Positions 44,707-57,889 of a stretch of 64,000 bases of DNA are shown here, piece by piece. Source of the DNA: Ochotona curzoniae (Eukaryota; Chordata; Mammalia; Lagomorpha; Ochotonidae); contig NW_024467121.1 of NCBI RefSeq assembly GCF_017591425.1, positions 20,286,707 to 20,350,706 on the forward strand, written 5' to 3'. Position 1 is the first letter of the stretch. Every line of letters starts with the position of its first letter. Made by a program: the position numbers and the translations under genes. The notes below the pieces were generated by a model, which was given only the letters and a program-made list of their open reading frames with translations, was not told the DNA's origin and did no database searches.

Positions 44707-45020
44707 GGCCAGTGTTTTGTACCAACACTGGACACAGAAGTTTAAAACAACAGTTGTATGGCCAAAAAGGAATAAGGGTGCCAGTTCAAGTCCCAACTAC
44801 TCCACTTCCTATCTAGCTCCCTGATGATCCACCTGGAAAAGCAACAGAAAAAAGCAACAGAAGAAAGCCCAAGTACCAGGGCCCCTGTACTCATGTGGGA
44901 GACCTGGATGAAGTTACAGTTACAGTTACAACTGGGCAGTAAACCAACAGATGAAAGATCTTTCAATCTCTTCCCCTGCCCTTTCTAGATAATAACTCTG
45001 CCTTCCACATATTTTTTTTT
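44707..45020 (+). mobile_element. Old CSINE
   Basis: GGTGCCAGTTCAAGTCCCAA, TATCTAGCTCCCTGATGATC, CAGGGCCCCTGTACTCATGT, CAACAGATGAAAGATCTTTC. It carries two small local duplications: AAAGCAACAGAA twice (44838-44863) and GTTACA three times (44916-44933). Confidence 0.8.
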
Positions 45021-46695
45021 TGAAAGGCTAATGTTTCTGGTGATGAAGACAAGCTGATGAAATAGCCTGGTTACAAATGAATCTGCTAAGTTTTCCATAT
45101 GATCCCGTTTTCCACAATCAAGTGGACAACAACTCTTGCGATCAATTTTCAGCTTCCAGTGTTGCCAATTGTGCCTCCTACTGTATTTCTACTATCTCAC
45201 TCAAAAGGCACCAGAGTGAGCTTAAGACACACAGGAAACCTCCAGTAGTTTACGTATTTTCTCCAAGGATCTACAATCCTAATTGTTAGGCTGAAGACAT
45301 TAGCAGACCACTTCTCTTGACCTAAATAAATAAACAAGTTTTGCAGTAATGAACAGATGGAGGAAAATTACAAAGCAGTACGTGGGCGTTTCAGGCTGAA
45401 ATCCCATTAACAGATAACAGAATTTCTAACAGCAGCTCCCACACAAAGCTCTGGAAATTTTAAATTGGTGGTAATTTCCCCACCCTCTCCCTCAACTTAT
45501 CCTGCACTGTTTTCAGAATAATGATGTTCCTACATTTGGGTGAAACCACTTAAGTGCCCACATCACCAAAAAAGGAAGTGTGAGATAGTAACTCACAGGT
45601 GAGCAGCACCTGGCCGTGTCCTTCGCATTGTTCTTAGTTCTCCACTTCTTTCCCAGAGGAACTGTGACAGTCTCTGGAGGGAAGGGGGCTGGTAGTGATG
45701 TACTAGACCCTTGATTCAATGGCAATAGACCCCAAGAATGAGTACTTTCAGAAATCCGAAGCACATGAGAATCTCAACCCAACCCAAGTTAATCTCAGAA
45801 TTTTAAGAGGTACCCACTGGTACTGCAGCAGAAGCATCAACATAGGTGAGAAACCAGTGAGTAAAGCAGGGACAAAGGGAAAGTTAGAAAAGGACACTCA
45901 GTCACTCAGAAGAATGTGGACAGACTCTTTCAGAATTCCCAGGTGGGATAGATGGGAAGGATTTGTGGCTGGACACCAAGAAAACGCTGTTGACCAGAAA
46001 CCACTGTTGGTGAGACTCATATATTTGATTTTCCTCACAGTCTGATGGGGAATTTCAGATTACTCTAATTGTTGGTACCACATTAGAAACTAAAATCTTA
46101 GTAAGTTCACTGTCTATTCTGGAACCATTTTAATACTCATAGATACAACAAATAAAGTAAACATCCATTCCACAAAGTTGAAGAAAGTCTAGTTTACCCT
46201 CTTGAATCTGAACAGGGCACCAGCCTCATAGTTTCCTATATGTTCCAAGAAGAAACTGGCCTTCAGAGACAGTCAAATTAGTCGGCTTTATGATATTAAC
46301 TTCGACCACAACAGCCCAGTATCAGAGAGGGTTCCAGAAACATCCACAAATTCATCGACAATCCTTATCACATACTGGCAACGGTAATGTGTCCTATTCC
46401 AGCCTCAACTTCTCGGACAAAACCTCAGATACATTTCCCTGTTAAATACCCCCATGCACTTTCTTCTTCATAGCATTTCACCTACATATATTCAAGACTT
46501 CCCTGCTGGCCTGAGTTCTGGGACAGTGAAAACATGTCTTCTTTTTCCCACCATTTTGTTCATAGAGCTTAAAACGTTTACAGTGACTAACTCCAGACTA
46601 ATGTCCAAGAACAGTGCAGGTTTTATTTACTAAAGAACTGAATGCGTCAAAACTGACCAACAGTATCCAATGAAAGGGAGGATTTTGCAACTTTG
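45021..46695. other. Unique DNA
   Basis: No family or coding signal recognised. A 108-codon frame at 45719-46045 has no supporting features. Confidence 0.4.
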
Positions 46696-46710
46696 CCAAC
46701 TATAACTCTT

Positions 46711-47024
46711 TTTTTTTTTAAGATTTTATTTTTATTGGAAAGGCGGATATACAGAGAGGAGAGACAGAGAGGAAGATCTTCCGTCCGATTATTCACTCCC
46801 CAAGTGAGCGCAACGGCCGACACCATGCCGAAGCCAGGAGCCTCTTCCAGGTCTCCCACACGGGTGCAGGGTCCCAAGGCTTTGGGCCGTCCTCTGCTGC
46901 TCTCCCAGGCCACAGGCAGTGATCTGGATGGGAAGTGGGGCTGCCGGGATTAGAACCGGTGCCCATATGGGATCCTGGGCGTGCAAGGCGAGGACCTTAA
47001 CCACTGCGCCATCGCACCAGGCCC
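46711..47024 (-). mobile_element. Young CSINE with target-site duplication
   Basis: Reverse near-consensus copy: AAGATTTTATTTTTATTGGA, GAGGAAGATCTTCCGTCCGA, GGGGCTGCCGGGATTAGAAC, CATCGCACCAGGCC. CCAACTATAACTCTT (46696-46710) and CCAACTGTAATTCTT (47025-47039) flank it, 13 of 15 matching. The 'GGCACAGC' part of the right arm is deleted (around 46822-46826). Confidence 0.93.
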
Positions 47025-47039
47025 CCAACTGTAATTCTT

Positions 47040-49600
47040 TAACTAGCTTAACCTACAAAGTTTATTCTATTTCCAGGCTTGACTCCATCAAAGCCATTAG
47101 AGCTATCATTTTTCTAGTTTTAACCATGGCTATAATACAATTAAGTTTAGGACTTATTATTTTCACAGGGGCCAAACCATTTTTAAGTTAGGAAAACAAA
47201 GGAGACGTAGTAATACTAATAGTGCAGGCTAAAAGAACAGTTGATAGTTTTTATTTTTTAGTCTAGGTACAGGGTTGTATCTACCATTAATTAACCTTGC
47301 TCTTAGTGTGACTTTGAGGAGTGTCTTTGTGTTGTGTTCATAAAGCCAGGAAATCTGAGAAAGAGACTGAGCTTTTGGCAACAGTTCATGGCATATTTTG
47401 CTGTAGGGTAAAGCCAGAGGGAAAGAGAACATATGAAAACATATTACACATTTGTGTCTTACATTGAGAAAAATAAATATATAAATAAAGGTCCCTGGTG
47501 CTTATCATGTCAGTACCTTATGCTATATGCTGTGCTATTCCCTGGCTCTATGACAACAGAATTTAACCACTCACTTTCTATGGGATTCCCGGGCCTAGGG
47601 TAAATGTGTGAAGGCAGCCTTCTTCACCTCAACCTTTCTCACTACTGTCTTCTCTCATGATTCCTCATACCTGCAAGGTTTCCAGTGCTCTTTCTGCCTC
47701 TTTCAGAAAGCTCTAATCTCAAGAAGTGATCCGACAAACTCATGTACATTGAAGCATACAAGTCTAAGAACAAACTGGCTGCCCCTCCCAGGAGCATTTG
47801 ATATCAATCACACAACAGGCTTAAATCAAAAGCACAGCTTTCTGTTGCAAAGATGTCATGACCCATTTGAGTTAGTGGCTCTGGTGACCTTGACATCACA
47901 CCCCAGGAGACCCCATCCATACAACGTACCATACACCTGGTATCCATGCCCCTTACTATCTCTGCCCAGTGTTACTAGCTGTTGTTGCTTTGAAATTCCC
48001 ACTTAGATTCTTAAGACTCCATGTCCTGTGATAATCCTAACAACAGAGTATAAAAGTCAGCCTCAAAAGCTTCAGATTCTGATTTTAGCAAAATGAGTCA
48101 TGGAGAAACAGCTTCATTTTATCCCAGAAAAAAAAAAAATGGAGGGCACAGGCTTGGGGAAATGTCAAGTACACAAAATATGATTGTCATCTTAAAAGCC
48201 AGAAGCCAAAAGGATTAAGAAATGATGTGCAGTGTTGAAATATCAATCAACAAGACGATGATGAAAAATGGCCACTGCTCGCCACACGCAGCATGGTACA
48301 GCTTAAATCTTTCCCATCTGCTGGGCATCTCATCCTAATCAAAAGCTCATCAGTGCTTGGAAGACTACCACGAAGCTCAAGCAGCGACATGCCAGGGCTC
48401 ACAGCTGCACAGCAGAAAATGTCACGCAAGGGGCTTCTCTGCCTTCCTAGCTCTGAACACTGCATGGACAGGCAGAGCAAGGGCTGGTAGGGCAGGTCAG
48501 CAGGGCAGGCGAGCCAGCTGTGGTTAATGGCCCAGCTATGATGGGCCTCACCTTCCTTTTTCCTTGATCCATTAAGTTTCAGCTTTAAAAGAAATGAAAG
48601 CTACAATCCAATAAACAACGAAATCTAGCAGAGAAGAATTCACAGAGGACACAGGATAAAAGCTGGACTTAATTAGTTGGAGAAAAGAGGCAGGTAATCG
48701 CCATCTAGAAGAAGAGCGGGTGGTTTTAGGGAGGGATTCAAGCCAGTCTAGCTACAAAGCAACACTTGCCGGAAAATAATACAAAAAAGTTAACATGAAG
48801 TAAGATACCTTGAGTCAGACAGTCAAAGCTGGGAGTGTGGATTTCTCTTTACAGCAAACACAAAGTCACCATGTTTTTAGTAAGGGTAAGATCTATAAAA
48901 CCATTCCAAATCACTGAAAGCCTCATCTTCTCTAGGAAGTCCACAATCGCATGGACTATGAAATGAAAGTAAAAAGGGAAATGTACAAAACGCTTAGAAA
49001 TTTCCTTATGAAAACTAGCAAAGTGATGAGTGGCTGGGTAAACTGAGGAGGAGCAAACACCAAAGTTTGGTTATTAATCTGATCATACATCTGAGTCAAG
49101 AGGACTCAGATCAATGCTACCCTCCTTCCTAGTCTCAAATTCCATACAAAGTATCTGTCCTTGGCAAGTCAAATTAGCTCTAAGAAAAGGTTTTAGGAAA
49201 CGCCAATACTTCTTAAAGTCCCCATACTCTCCTTATTCCACTAAATTTCCCTTTAGCAACATCTCTTGACCCACTCGGTGGATGTAGGGAGAAGCCAAGA
49301 AATGCTGAGAGCTACAAACTGGAAGAAAAAAACGGATCCTTTCTAGAGTTTCAACAGCACTGACACAATGAGTTTGGACTTTCAAGCTCTCCAGCTGTGA
49401 GAGGATAAATTCCTACAAAGACCTCACCATCTCTGTGGTGAACTGTTGTCAACTCTTAGACACTAACACAACCGCCACCTTACAACTGCATGAAGCTGTC
49501 CACAAGCGATGAGAGGAGGACCCAGGAACCCATGGATGGTTCCATTCTTGGAAAAGCCATTCTGAGCAAATGTTGGGTAAATAATAAATACAAGCTACTT
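47040..49600. other. Repeat-poor unique DNA
   Basis: About 2.5 kb with no SINE, LINE or LTR I can name. A 132-codon frame at 47608-48006 is the longest non-repeat frame but has no recognisable domain, signal peptide or splice context. CpG is sparse except near 48278-48376. Candidate conserved non-coding DNA. Confidence 0.4.
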
Positions 49601-49604
49601 TGTA

Positions 49605-49740
49605 ACAAGATTATATTTACTGAGCCTTCACCAAGTGCTAGGCACAATTCTAATCATTTCATATTCTACTAACGCATTTAAATTTCCTGACCACCCAACA
49701 AGATCACTACACAGTGATTTACTCCCTTGAAAAGCTCTCA
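49605..49740 (-). mobile_element. MIR
   Basis: TTTACTGAGCCTTCACCAAG TGCTAGGCACAATTCTAATC ATTTCATATTC is the reverse complement of the MIR 3' part ('GTGCCTGGCACATAGTAAGC'). Ancient tRNA-derived SINE. Confidence 0.75.
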
Positions 49741-50754
49741 CAGAAACAGGCAGTAAGGCACCACTCAGCCACGTTGTTGCATTAATCATAAAATACAGAA
49801 GAGAGAATATTCACTCAGAGTCCAAGGGCCCAGTGCTAATCCCAGATGTCCTTGGGCAGGGTGCCAGCCTTCTCCAAGCTGGACCAATGTTCTGGCCCAT
49901 CTCCCCAACTCTGACATTCTAGGGACTCCAAAATCTCTTCTAAACCTGAAATGGTGTGACTTGCAAACCATGTTTTTCCTATTAACAATGATTTTCTTTT
50001 TCGTTTGCATAGCGTCCCCCTGCCAGACTCTAAACACCTGGTCTGTTTTGCCACTCCGCCAGGAAAAATAACCAGAAACACAACAGCATCAGCACATTCT
50101 CCGAGCCATACTGAGGGGCGGTGAGAAACGCACCTCATATTTTAAACTGTTCCCTTCCTTCTGCAGCCAGGCCTCTCAGACAAGGCAGGCCCATGTCTGC
50201 CAGAAAACCAAGCTGTGTGTCGCTCTTGCATTTAAATTTAATTTAACCATAGCGTTACCCTGCATGTCAACAGTTCAGGACAAATTGATGGATTCTAGTT
50301 TAACTATTTAGCTGTGCCAGTGGTAATATGTTCAATCATGCATTAAATTAAAAATGACACTTGGAAATATGTATATCCTGGACCTCAGTTCTGTACACCA
50401 AATAGGAAAAAGATTGAAAATGCTGTCTAGCAGAGGATTACCACTGAAGAAGCATGAATCTCATTACTGCAGCCTGCACAGAACACATTTGCAAAGCTCT
50501 GCTTAAAAGCTCTCTGACGGTAGCAGCCTGGTTATCTGGCTGGATAAACATGCCATTTCCTTCCCCAAAGAGAAATCCCCAGCTGCTGCCAGAGCAAAGA
50601 AATTGTCAGCGCCCCTGCCCTCACACCCACCTTGATTCCTGAGCACCCACCCACAGCCTGTGTCATCTACCTGACCTCTCAGACTCAGTTCCCACGCTCA
50701 CAGCTCCCCTCCACTGGCAGCAACACTCATTTGGAACCATAAAAACTAGAAAAT
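49741..50754. other. Unique DNA, possibly conserved
   Basis: 50220-50370 has the AT-rich, homeobox-motif-rich look of a conserved non-coding element (TAAATTTAATTTAACCATAG, CAATCATGCATTAAATTAAA). This is an impression only. Confidence 0.35.
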
Positions 50755-50990
50755 ACTAGCACCTACTTAGTAAGCACCTACTATGTGCTAGTCCCCCTAC
50801 TAAGCACTTCCTTTGATCTCTCAAGCAATAGCTCTATGGTACAATTAAAACTATCCTGTTTCAACATATTTAGAAATTCATACTCAAAAAGGGTAAGGAA
50901 GTTTTTTGAGGTCACACAGTAATAGCGGTCAGATCCCATGCCAGGCCTGTCTAATCCCTAAGCAAGGCTTCTTAAGCATGGGTACTACTG
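50755..50990 (-). mobile_element. MIR, nearly complete
   Basis: GTAAGCACCTACTATGTGCT AGTCCCCCTACTAAGC ... AGGTCACACAGTAATAGCGG TCAGATCCC spans the MIR from its 3' end to its conserved core in reverse, including the 'CAAGGTCACACAGCTAGTAAG' block. Confidence 0.88.
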
Positions 50991-52516
50991 CTACTTAAAC
51001 CATCATTCCTAAAAATCTCTTAACTTAGCTCCCATTCACATTGTGTTCCTATCCACACATCCACATGAGCATTGGATATATGTTTGGTATGAATTTGCAG
51101 AGCAAAGAGCATTATCTTGGAATTCTATCACTCACTATGCTATTACCTTTCACTCTGAGGTAGGCATAGAGCAGTCACCAAAAAATCTTTTGGGGGCAAG
51201 GATGAGACTCATGTCATATATCCAATGCTTAGCCTCAGAGTCAGACTACACCATGCGCACATGGCCATCTGGGCTACACTGAACTACTTGGGTACTGAGA
51301 GAGAAAAGGGAGAGAGGTAGGGGCCCTAGCAAGGATTGGAAGAGCTGACCACTGAAAGAATACACCTGTCAAACTACGTGAGTAGGAGACAAGTGTCACA
51401 GCATTCTCCTCCTCAGGCCAATAGAAACGCATGTTTCCTGAGTGGCTAAGTCACTATTACCATAAAGACAGTAGCCTTCCAATTATTTAAGTTCTGATCT
51501 AACAGTCAATTTTCTCAACTGTAATCACAAATTGGGCACCTGAAACAAAACTAAAGGCAAACAGAGAAGATAAATACCAATGATTCCAATCTCTGGTGCA
51601 GCTGCCTGGCAGGTGAAGGCACGGAAGGCTGTCCCCTGCTTCTCAGCACAGTCAGGCACTAAGCCACTACCAATATACAAACCAACTTTATTGTTTCAGG
51701 AAAAGTCCAATCACCAACCTAATTATGTTTACTGTTCTCAAAACAACTGCCCCTTCCAGGCAATGAACACAGGTTGAGTCTAAGCCACTTTCCCATTTAC
51801 CCGAGGTCTCCTCTGCACATTTGTCTCCTACCTTCTATGCTCTACCCCACTTCCATCTCCTAATGATAGGCTGGTGATGTCGCTTCTAAACAAACTACAC
51901 AGGCACACAGTTTTGCATTGATTTAGCATGTGTCCTACTGAGAAATGTCCATTAGTGGGAGTTTTACCATGACCTAACCTTGCAGAGTTCTAGGTAGAGT
52001 TGGCACAGGCTGTGAGAGGCCAGCAGCAAGATCCAACTGAAATTAGCCTAATTTCAGCAGTTGGCATCCGAATGGGTCTGCATCTGTTGTCCTAATGGAC
52101 TGTGAGAGCTGCCAGGTTGTTGGCCGGAACCTGCTGTCAAGGTCAAGGGATACAGGCAGGCGGCAGCTCAAGGGAGCCTGCAGCTTGGATGCTCGGCAGC
52201 CACTCTCAGTCACGCCACCGTCAGGCAGGTCTATCCGAAAACCTCTATTTTCTTAGTTTCTTTTTATTTTAAAACACAAAAGAACTGTGTGAGCCAGGTT
52301 TGTTCAATTCGAATAAAATTAAACATCTCTTTTGGTCTCATTTCCTGCAGAACATTTAGTGACGACAAGCTTTTTCCCATACAGAATTCCCCATTCCATA
52401 AGTCATGCAAAGCAGAAACCCCAAGAGCACTTGGCCACACTGCAGGGGTTTTTGCCTAGTCAAGCTGAAACTGCACAGCCTTGATCTTCTAAAGAAAAGC
52501 TGCAGCTGTTGCTATT

Positions 52517-52519
<3 letters not shown>
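50991..52519. other. Repeat-poor unique DNA with a palindrome
   Basis: No transposon recognised. Contains the 32-base inverted repeat listed separately and a GC-richer stretch (52075-52235) that breaks the AT-rich surroundings. Candidate regulatory DNA; not proven. Confidence 0.4.
52033..52064. repeat. Long inverted repeat (palindrome)
   Basis: The left arm CCAACTGAAATTAG (52033-52046) pairs with CTAATTTCAG...TTGG (52048-52064) around a single C. The only flaw is an extra CAG (a duplicated triplet) in the right arm. The inner 21 bases (52037-52057) form a perfect 10-bp palindrome holding two inverted ATTAG/CTAAT homeodomain-like words. Confidence 0.9.

Positions 52520-52561
<42 letters not shown>
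52520..52561 (+). repeat. (AC)21 microsatellite
   Basis: Forty-two bases of perfect AC dinucleotide repeat, likely length-polymorphic. Confidence 0.98.
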
Positions 52562-52562
<1 letters not shown>

Positions 52563-52614
52563 AGCTATTGTATACTGAATAAAACTGCCCAAGCTTTAAA
52601 TAACCCTATTATTG

Positions 52615-52740
52615 CCCCACCCCCATTGCAGATGAGAAGCCAAATCCTTGAAACTTGGGCAGGGTTACATGGTAAGGAAGAGAAGCCCAGGGCTGGAATT
52701 CAAACCCAAGCCACTGGATTTCACTGATTCATCCTCCATT
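52615..52740 (-). mobile_element. MIR
   Basis: CCCATTGCAGATGAGAAGCC AAATCC and GCTGGAATTCAAACCCAAGC are the reverse complement of the MIR core ('GGGTTCGAATCC ... CCTCATCTGTAAAATGGGG'). Confidence 0.75.
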
Positions 52741-54151
52741 GACAGGTTCCTGGAAGAACAGCTTCTCCTTCAGGATCCAAATGACACAGTGGAGAAGGTT
52801 TGCAGGGCTGAGAGCTATTCTGAGTCTTATTCTTTAGTTCCACTGACTTCCACCATTTTCTAGTATTAGAATACCTTTGTCCTTTAAAAAAAAAAACAGA
52901 TAATAATCAGCATGCTTTCAACATGCACTAAAAAAAGGCAAAAAGGTTACCAAAATGTAATGCTATTTTTAAGTATGTATCTCATTACAGTAAAACCTAT
53001 GAGCATTGCACATGTTTATAAATTATACTATCCATGCAACACAAAATGTTTAGAACACATAGGATTCTTCCATCCCTTTAATAAACCTGGCACCATTCCT
53101 GTTTTTACTTCTTGTCTCGTGAGTGCCCCAAATAGATGGGTAAGAATTCTAGCTTTCAAATAAAATAACCAGTATGACAAAACAATCACATTTAAGTGCC
53201 TAATTAGAGGGGGAATTTTAGGAAATACTAAACTTACTCATGTCAGCCTTTACTTCTTCTTAGGGTCGTGTATAATATCAGATTATAGGATTAAGGACAA
53301 TCTGCCTCGAAGAGAAAAGTATCAAAAGAGTTTCCATACCTTAAAGGATGAACCCAATGGATGAAGTTAACATTTACTCACATCAGAACAATACGAAAAG
53401 CACTCCCTACTAACCACCTGGGATGTCCTTTCCCTTCTTTCACCCACCCCTCCCTTGTCTTCTTTCTCTTCTCCTATGTTCTGCTTTATTGTTATTGTTG
53501 TTGTTGGAATATCAGGATCTTGCCAGCACACTTGGTAGGCCACCCTCACTGAACACGGCAGCAATCAAAACCTTCTTTTGGACCTCATCAGCCATAGATG
53601 AGCATCTTTCAAACGTATTATTCTCTTGATGGCATGTCTTCACATCCTGAGCTTCTCTGTCTCAGAAGGCTGCAGGGAAGTGAGGCTATCAGCTACACAT
53701 GACTGCCTGACCACAAGAACACAACCAGACCCGGAGGCCACTGTCAAATATTTTAGTTGTCATACTATTAAGAGAATGTTCCGAGTGATTCCTGGCATCC
53801 AAGCAGTCCTGAAATTATAGGGAAACTCACAGAGGAAGAAACAGCCCTCTGCTGGACGCTTGTTTATTATGATGTCAATACAGGTAACAGAGTTCACTAT
53901 GAATACATTTTATTAGAAGTCTAGAATTTAAATTCATAGCACTGCCATTTCCACTTACCCCAAGCAGAGAAAGCTAACAAGGAATTCATGTGTGCATGCG
54001 ATGACAGGCGACTCTGTAGGGTTTCACAATTCTTGCATCTGTATTTGAATAGGGTTTAACATACAGGGTCCAGGATTCTAGCTCACAAAGCATGGTATCA
54101 GGCATAACACTTCTGCTCACTGAACAAACACTAGGAAGAAAAGCCTTTTTA
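52741..54151. other. Unique DNA
   Basis: CT-rich patch at 53423-53515 with a GTT-type run (TTATTGTTATTGTTGTTGTT at 53487-53506). No gene or repeat family seen. Confidence 0.4.
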
Positions 54152-54166
54152 GAAATGGATCAAGAG

Positions 54167-54505
54167 GGTCTGGTGTGATAGCCTTGTGGCTAAATCCTCA
54201 TCTTGTATGCACCAGGATCCCATATGAGCACTAGCTCATGTCCCAATTGTTCCACTTCCCATCCAGCTCCCTGCTTGTGGCCTGAGAAAGCTGTCCAGGA
54301 TGGCCCAAAGCCTTGAGACACCGAACCTGCATAGGAGACCCAGAAGAAGCTCATGACTCCTGGCTTTGGATCAGCTCAGTTGTGGCCATTGTGGCTATGT
54401 GGGGACTAAACCAGCAGAAGGAATATCTTTCTGTCTTTTCCTTTTCCATGTGAATCTGCCTTTCCAATAAAAATAAACAAACCTTTAAAAAAATAAAGAA
54501 AAGAA
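54167..54505 (+). mobile_element. CSINE
   Basis: GGGTCTGGTGTGATAGCCTT, CACCAGGATCCCATATGAGC, CCATCCAGCTCCCTGCTTGT, GGAATATCTTTCTGTC and AATAAAAATAAACAAACC. Flanking GAAATGGATCAAGAGG (54152-54167) and CAAATGGATGAAGGAG (54510-54525) form an imperfect duplication. Confidence 0.92.
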
Positions 54506-54525
54506 AAACAAATGGATGAAGGAGT

Positions 54526-57335
54526 CAGAGCCTAAGTCAGCCTTGCTTTGGAGGCTGGAGGGCTATGGGCGGGCAGCTCAAGGTCACCTCGTGCACCGAG
54601 TCTCAGGTCTCCAGATCCGTCAACAGGATGGAACAAGTGGATCATGCTGATGCCAGAGACTAAAGACACTGCTCACAACACTTGGGACCAACTGGCTTCC
54701 TCCCACAATCATGGATTTAGCTGAAAAAGGAGCTCCTTCCTGTGTGGTCACTTGGCTTCAACAATCCTCAACAGCCCTGATTTTTCTGTGCAGTTGCAAG
54801 ACACTATGAAAAGAAATAATGGAATTGAAATTGTCACTCCTCAGACATGCAAGGCAAATCAGAAACCAAGTCCACACGATGCCTACTCAAGTTCTGCTTC
54901 TCTGGCTCTCCAACCTCACAGGACTTCCTCACTCCTGCACTCTAGTAATCAAATGCCCTCACCCAGACCCATCCTGATCCCGTCCCTGCCCCCAGCTCTC
55001 TCACTTTCCCATGCCATGTGGAATGTACGACGCAACACAATGCCTCTATTCTCTCCACCTATAAAGCATACATGCACAAATCTATTTTGTAAGAATCTGT
55101 TCTCATAGCTTACATCCTTTGTCCCTCTTCAAAACACAAGGCTGAGGAAGGGGCCCAAGCAAAGGGGCCAGGGAACTGTGAACTCTCACACATTAATAAT
55201 TTTTATACCATCTCATGGAATTAAAATACCAGGTTCTTTATTTTCCCAAGTCTTATCTGGATATATACAGTTTTGAAATTTCCCAAGAGTTTAAATAAAA
55301 CACTTTATATGGTCCATAAATCGTGATATTAGCCCATGGATGGCATGGGAAACACTCTAATTCTTACTTGGTCAACAAAATCATAACTAGCATCAACTGC
55401 CAACCCAGCACATTTTATAGCCCTCTATGGGTTCTTTTTCATTCCAATCCTTATTTATATTTTAACAGTCATTTGACCAAGGACTTCATGTTCTTTTAAA
55501 TTTAACTGAAAACATATTTTCTACTCTTGACATAGCCGTGTCGAATTTTCAAATGTCAGCCTATTTCTGTGGACTTATAAAATAAGGATCTGTTTTATTA
55601 AATATATTTTTACTATAAGGAATGCATGTGAAAAGTGTAAGAATCATAGGACGCTTAGGTTTACTAACACAACTATTCATTGTTGTGGGATAGAGCAGAA
55701 AAAAGTGAACTAAACAGAACTGCTGGAAGAAACTGCATTCTAGTAAGGAGGAAATTCAAAAACTTAACGCCTCAGTAAGAATTGATATTGCATTACTCTT
55801 TTTAAGTAACAGAATTAAAGGAAAGAAATGTCAATTTAGATCAGTTACAATCAGAATCCAAATTCTTACTTGGCTTCTTGATTCCTTTTGTTTCAGCCTA
55901 CAGGTAACTGCCCTGATTTTATCCTCAAGCCACCCCCTGTTCACCAAAGGAAAGGAACAAAGGAAACTTCACTCCCTGTCATTCACTCATCCATGACCCT
56001 CAGTACATCTGCCCTCCTGCAGGTGCCTCTGTTTTGCTTACCTCTTTAATTAATGTCCTCTCAAACAGTCTAACATTTTACTATGAGAATTACACTAATA
56101 TGGACACTAAAAAGGCACAAACACATAGTTACATTTTCAGCTATAATTTTTGCTTCTAATAAAACATTTTGCAGGAGATGTTCCTAAGCAGAACATCCAT
56201 TTGTCTAAGGACCTGTGATCAAGGAAGAAAGTTGCAGTTACTGCTTCCAACTGAGGTAAAGATGAAGATCACACCAAGATAGAGAGTGTATTATGCTAAA
56301 ATTCCTGGCATCAACTAAGAGTAGGAAGAGCAAGCAATTGACAAGTAGTCTCAGATGATAAGTCCCATGTTTGCTCCTGAATGAACGAATAGGCAACAGT
56401 GTGCAGCAGTGTCTCTCACTGAATTAGATCATCTTTAAGTATCAGTAATTTCCGTAATTCTCTTTTTTTTCACTACCATTTGGCCAAAATGTCACAATCA
56501 ACACACCTTACGCGGTGCCACCGTTAACAGGAAGGCTGCTGGAGATGACTGGAAATCAGGACAGATCCTGACAAGCAGGAGTCATTAGCCAACACAGAAT
56601 CATACAGTCACCATTCTGTGTCAGAATAACACAGATGTCCTTGGAAAGAGAAGCATAAAAAACAACCAAAGATCCTGAGTCATGGATTACACACAATTAA
56701 ATATTCTTCTTGTTTATTTGGATTCTAACTTTTCCTCACAAGACACATACTACCTGAATAGTAAGAAAATTGTAAATAAGGATGTAAAACATTTTATAAT
56801 ACCTCCATTTACTGGGTGATTGATTCTTCATGATTTTATCTTTTGCTATATATTCCTTAATATAAATCAATAACTTGTTAATAAACTACTACAGGTTTTG
56901 AATTCCTCAGAAATCCCACAGGTGCCTCTTTATGTACTCAAAGTATAGTCAGCTTGCACCAAGAGTTTTAAGACTTTGTTTCCCTTGCTATGACTTTAAA
57001 GGCATATGCTTGACATAAGTTTTGTTTGCAGCAATGATTTCAGCGATTCAGGTAGAGGCACAAATACAGGCAAGCAGCCGGCATGTAACGGCTTTTTTGG
57101 ATTCTTCTGAAACAACATGGCAGAAATAATGAGGCTTTTCTGTGATTCTATGCCCTTTCAGTGAGAAGATGCTGCTTGTAATTTTTAAACTGCTTTTTTT
57201 AAAAATCTTAGTTAAAATGATTCTATAGACAATGCACACTCACTGACTCAAACATATAAGAAATGGAATTTTACAGTGACTTAACATTATAAAGCTCATC
57301 GCTTTTGTTCTTGTCAGACTTCCGTACGTTTCATC
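54526..57335. other. Repeat-poor AT-rich unique DNA
   Basis: About 2.8 kb without a SINE, LINE or LTR I can name. A 118-codon frame at 54752-55108 has no supporting features. 55200-55620 and 56690-56900 are AT-rich. Confidence 0.4.
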
Positions 57336-57339
57336 AGTA

Positions 57340-57790
57340 GCATTAAGATTTAGACGCAGCTTTATTCACAGCAGACAAGACATGGAACAAACCCCAAGCA
57401 TCCACTGATGGGCAAAATATTTGGCCATTAAGAGTAATCTTGCCATTTGCGACAACCTGTACTAAACTGGAAACCACTATGTTAAATCAAAGGAGCAATA
57501 TAGGGAAGACAGAAATCGTATGATCCCACTTCAGAGTGGAATCTACAAATAAGAGTTACAGATAATGCAGCATAGAGTGATGGTAAACAGGGATGATGGT
57601 GGGAGGACTCTGAAAAACAATAGGCAGATGTTGATCAAAGGGTACAAAGTTACAGGTGTAAGATGAGTAAGTTCTGGATAGCTAGCTATACCAAGGTGCT
57701 ATGACTAGCAACACTGTACTGCAAGCTTCAAATTTGTTCAGAATACATCTTCAAATGTCCTCCAATAGATATAAAAGATGAGTAAACAAG
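57340..57790 (+). pseudogene. Old L1 3' ORF2/UTR remnant
   Basis: GCTTTATTCACAGCAGACAA GACATGGAACAAACCCCAAG CATCCACTGATGGGC is the L1 'GCACTATTCACAATAGCAAAGACTTGGAACCAACCC' block, followed by ACTAAACTGGAAACCACTAT and the 3' UTR. Forward; broken. Confidence 0.8.
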
Positions 57791-57889
57791 ATACTTCCAA
57801 AAGCTTTTGAAAAATGGAATTAAATGACTATTTCATTTTGGTGCCAAAAATTTCGAAATCCATATATACAGCAGATCTTCAAAAACAGT

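Noticed and set aside
47080..47190. Possible mitochondrial fragment (hydrophobic frame MAIIQLSLGLIIFTG)
   Set aside because: No flanking mitochondrial gene order or tRNA; hydrophobicity alone is not evidence.
47608..48006. 132-codon frame
   Set aside because: Cys/Ser/Pro-rich with no family resemblance; no supporting exon boundaries.
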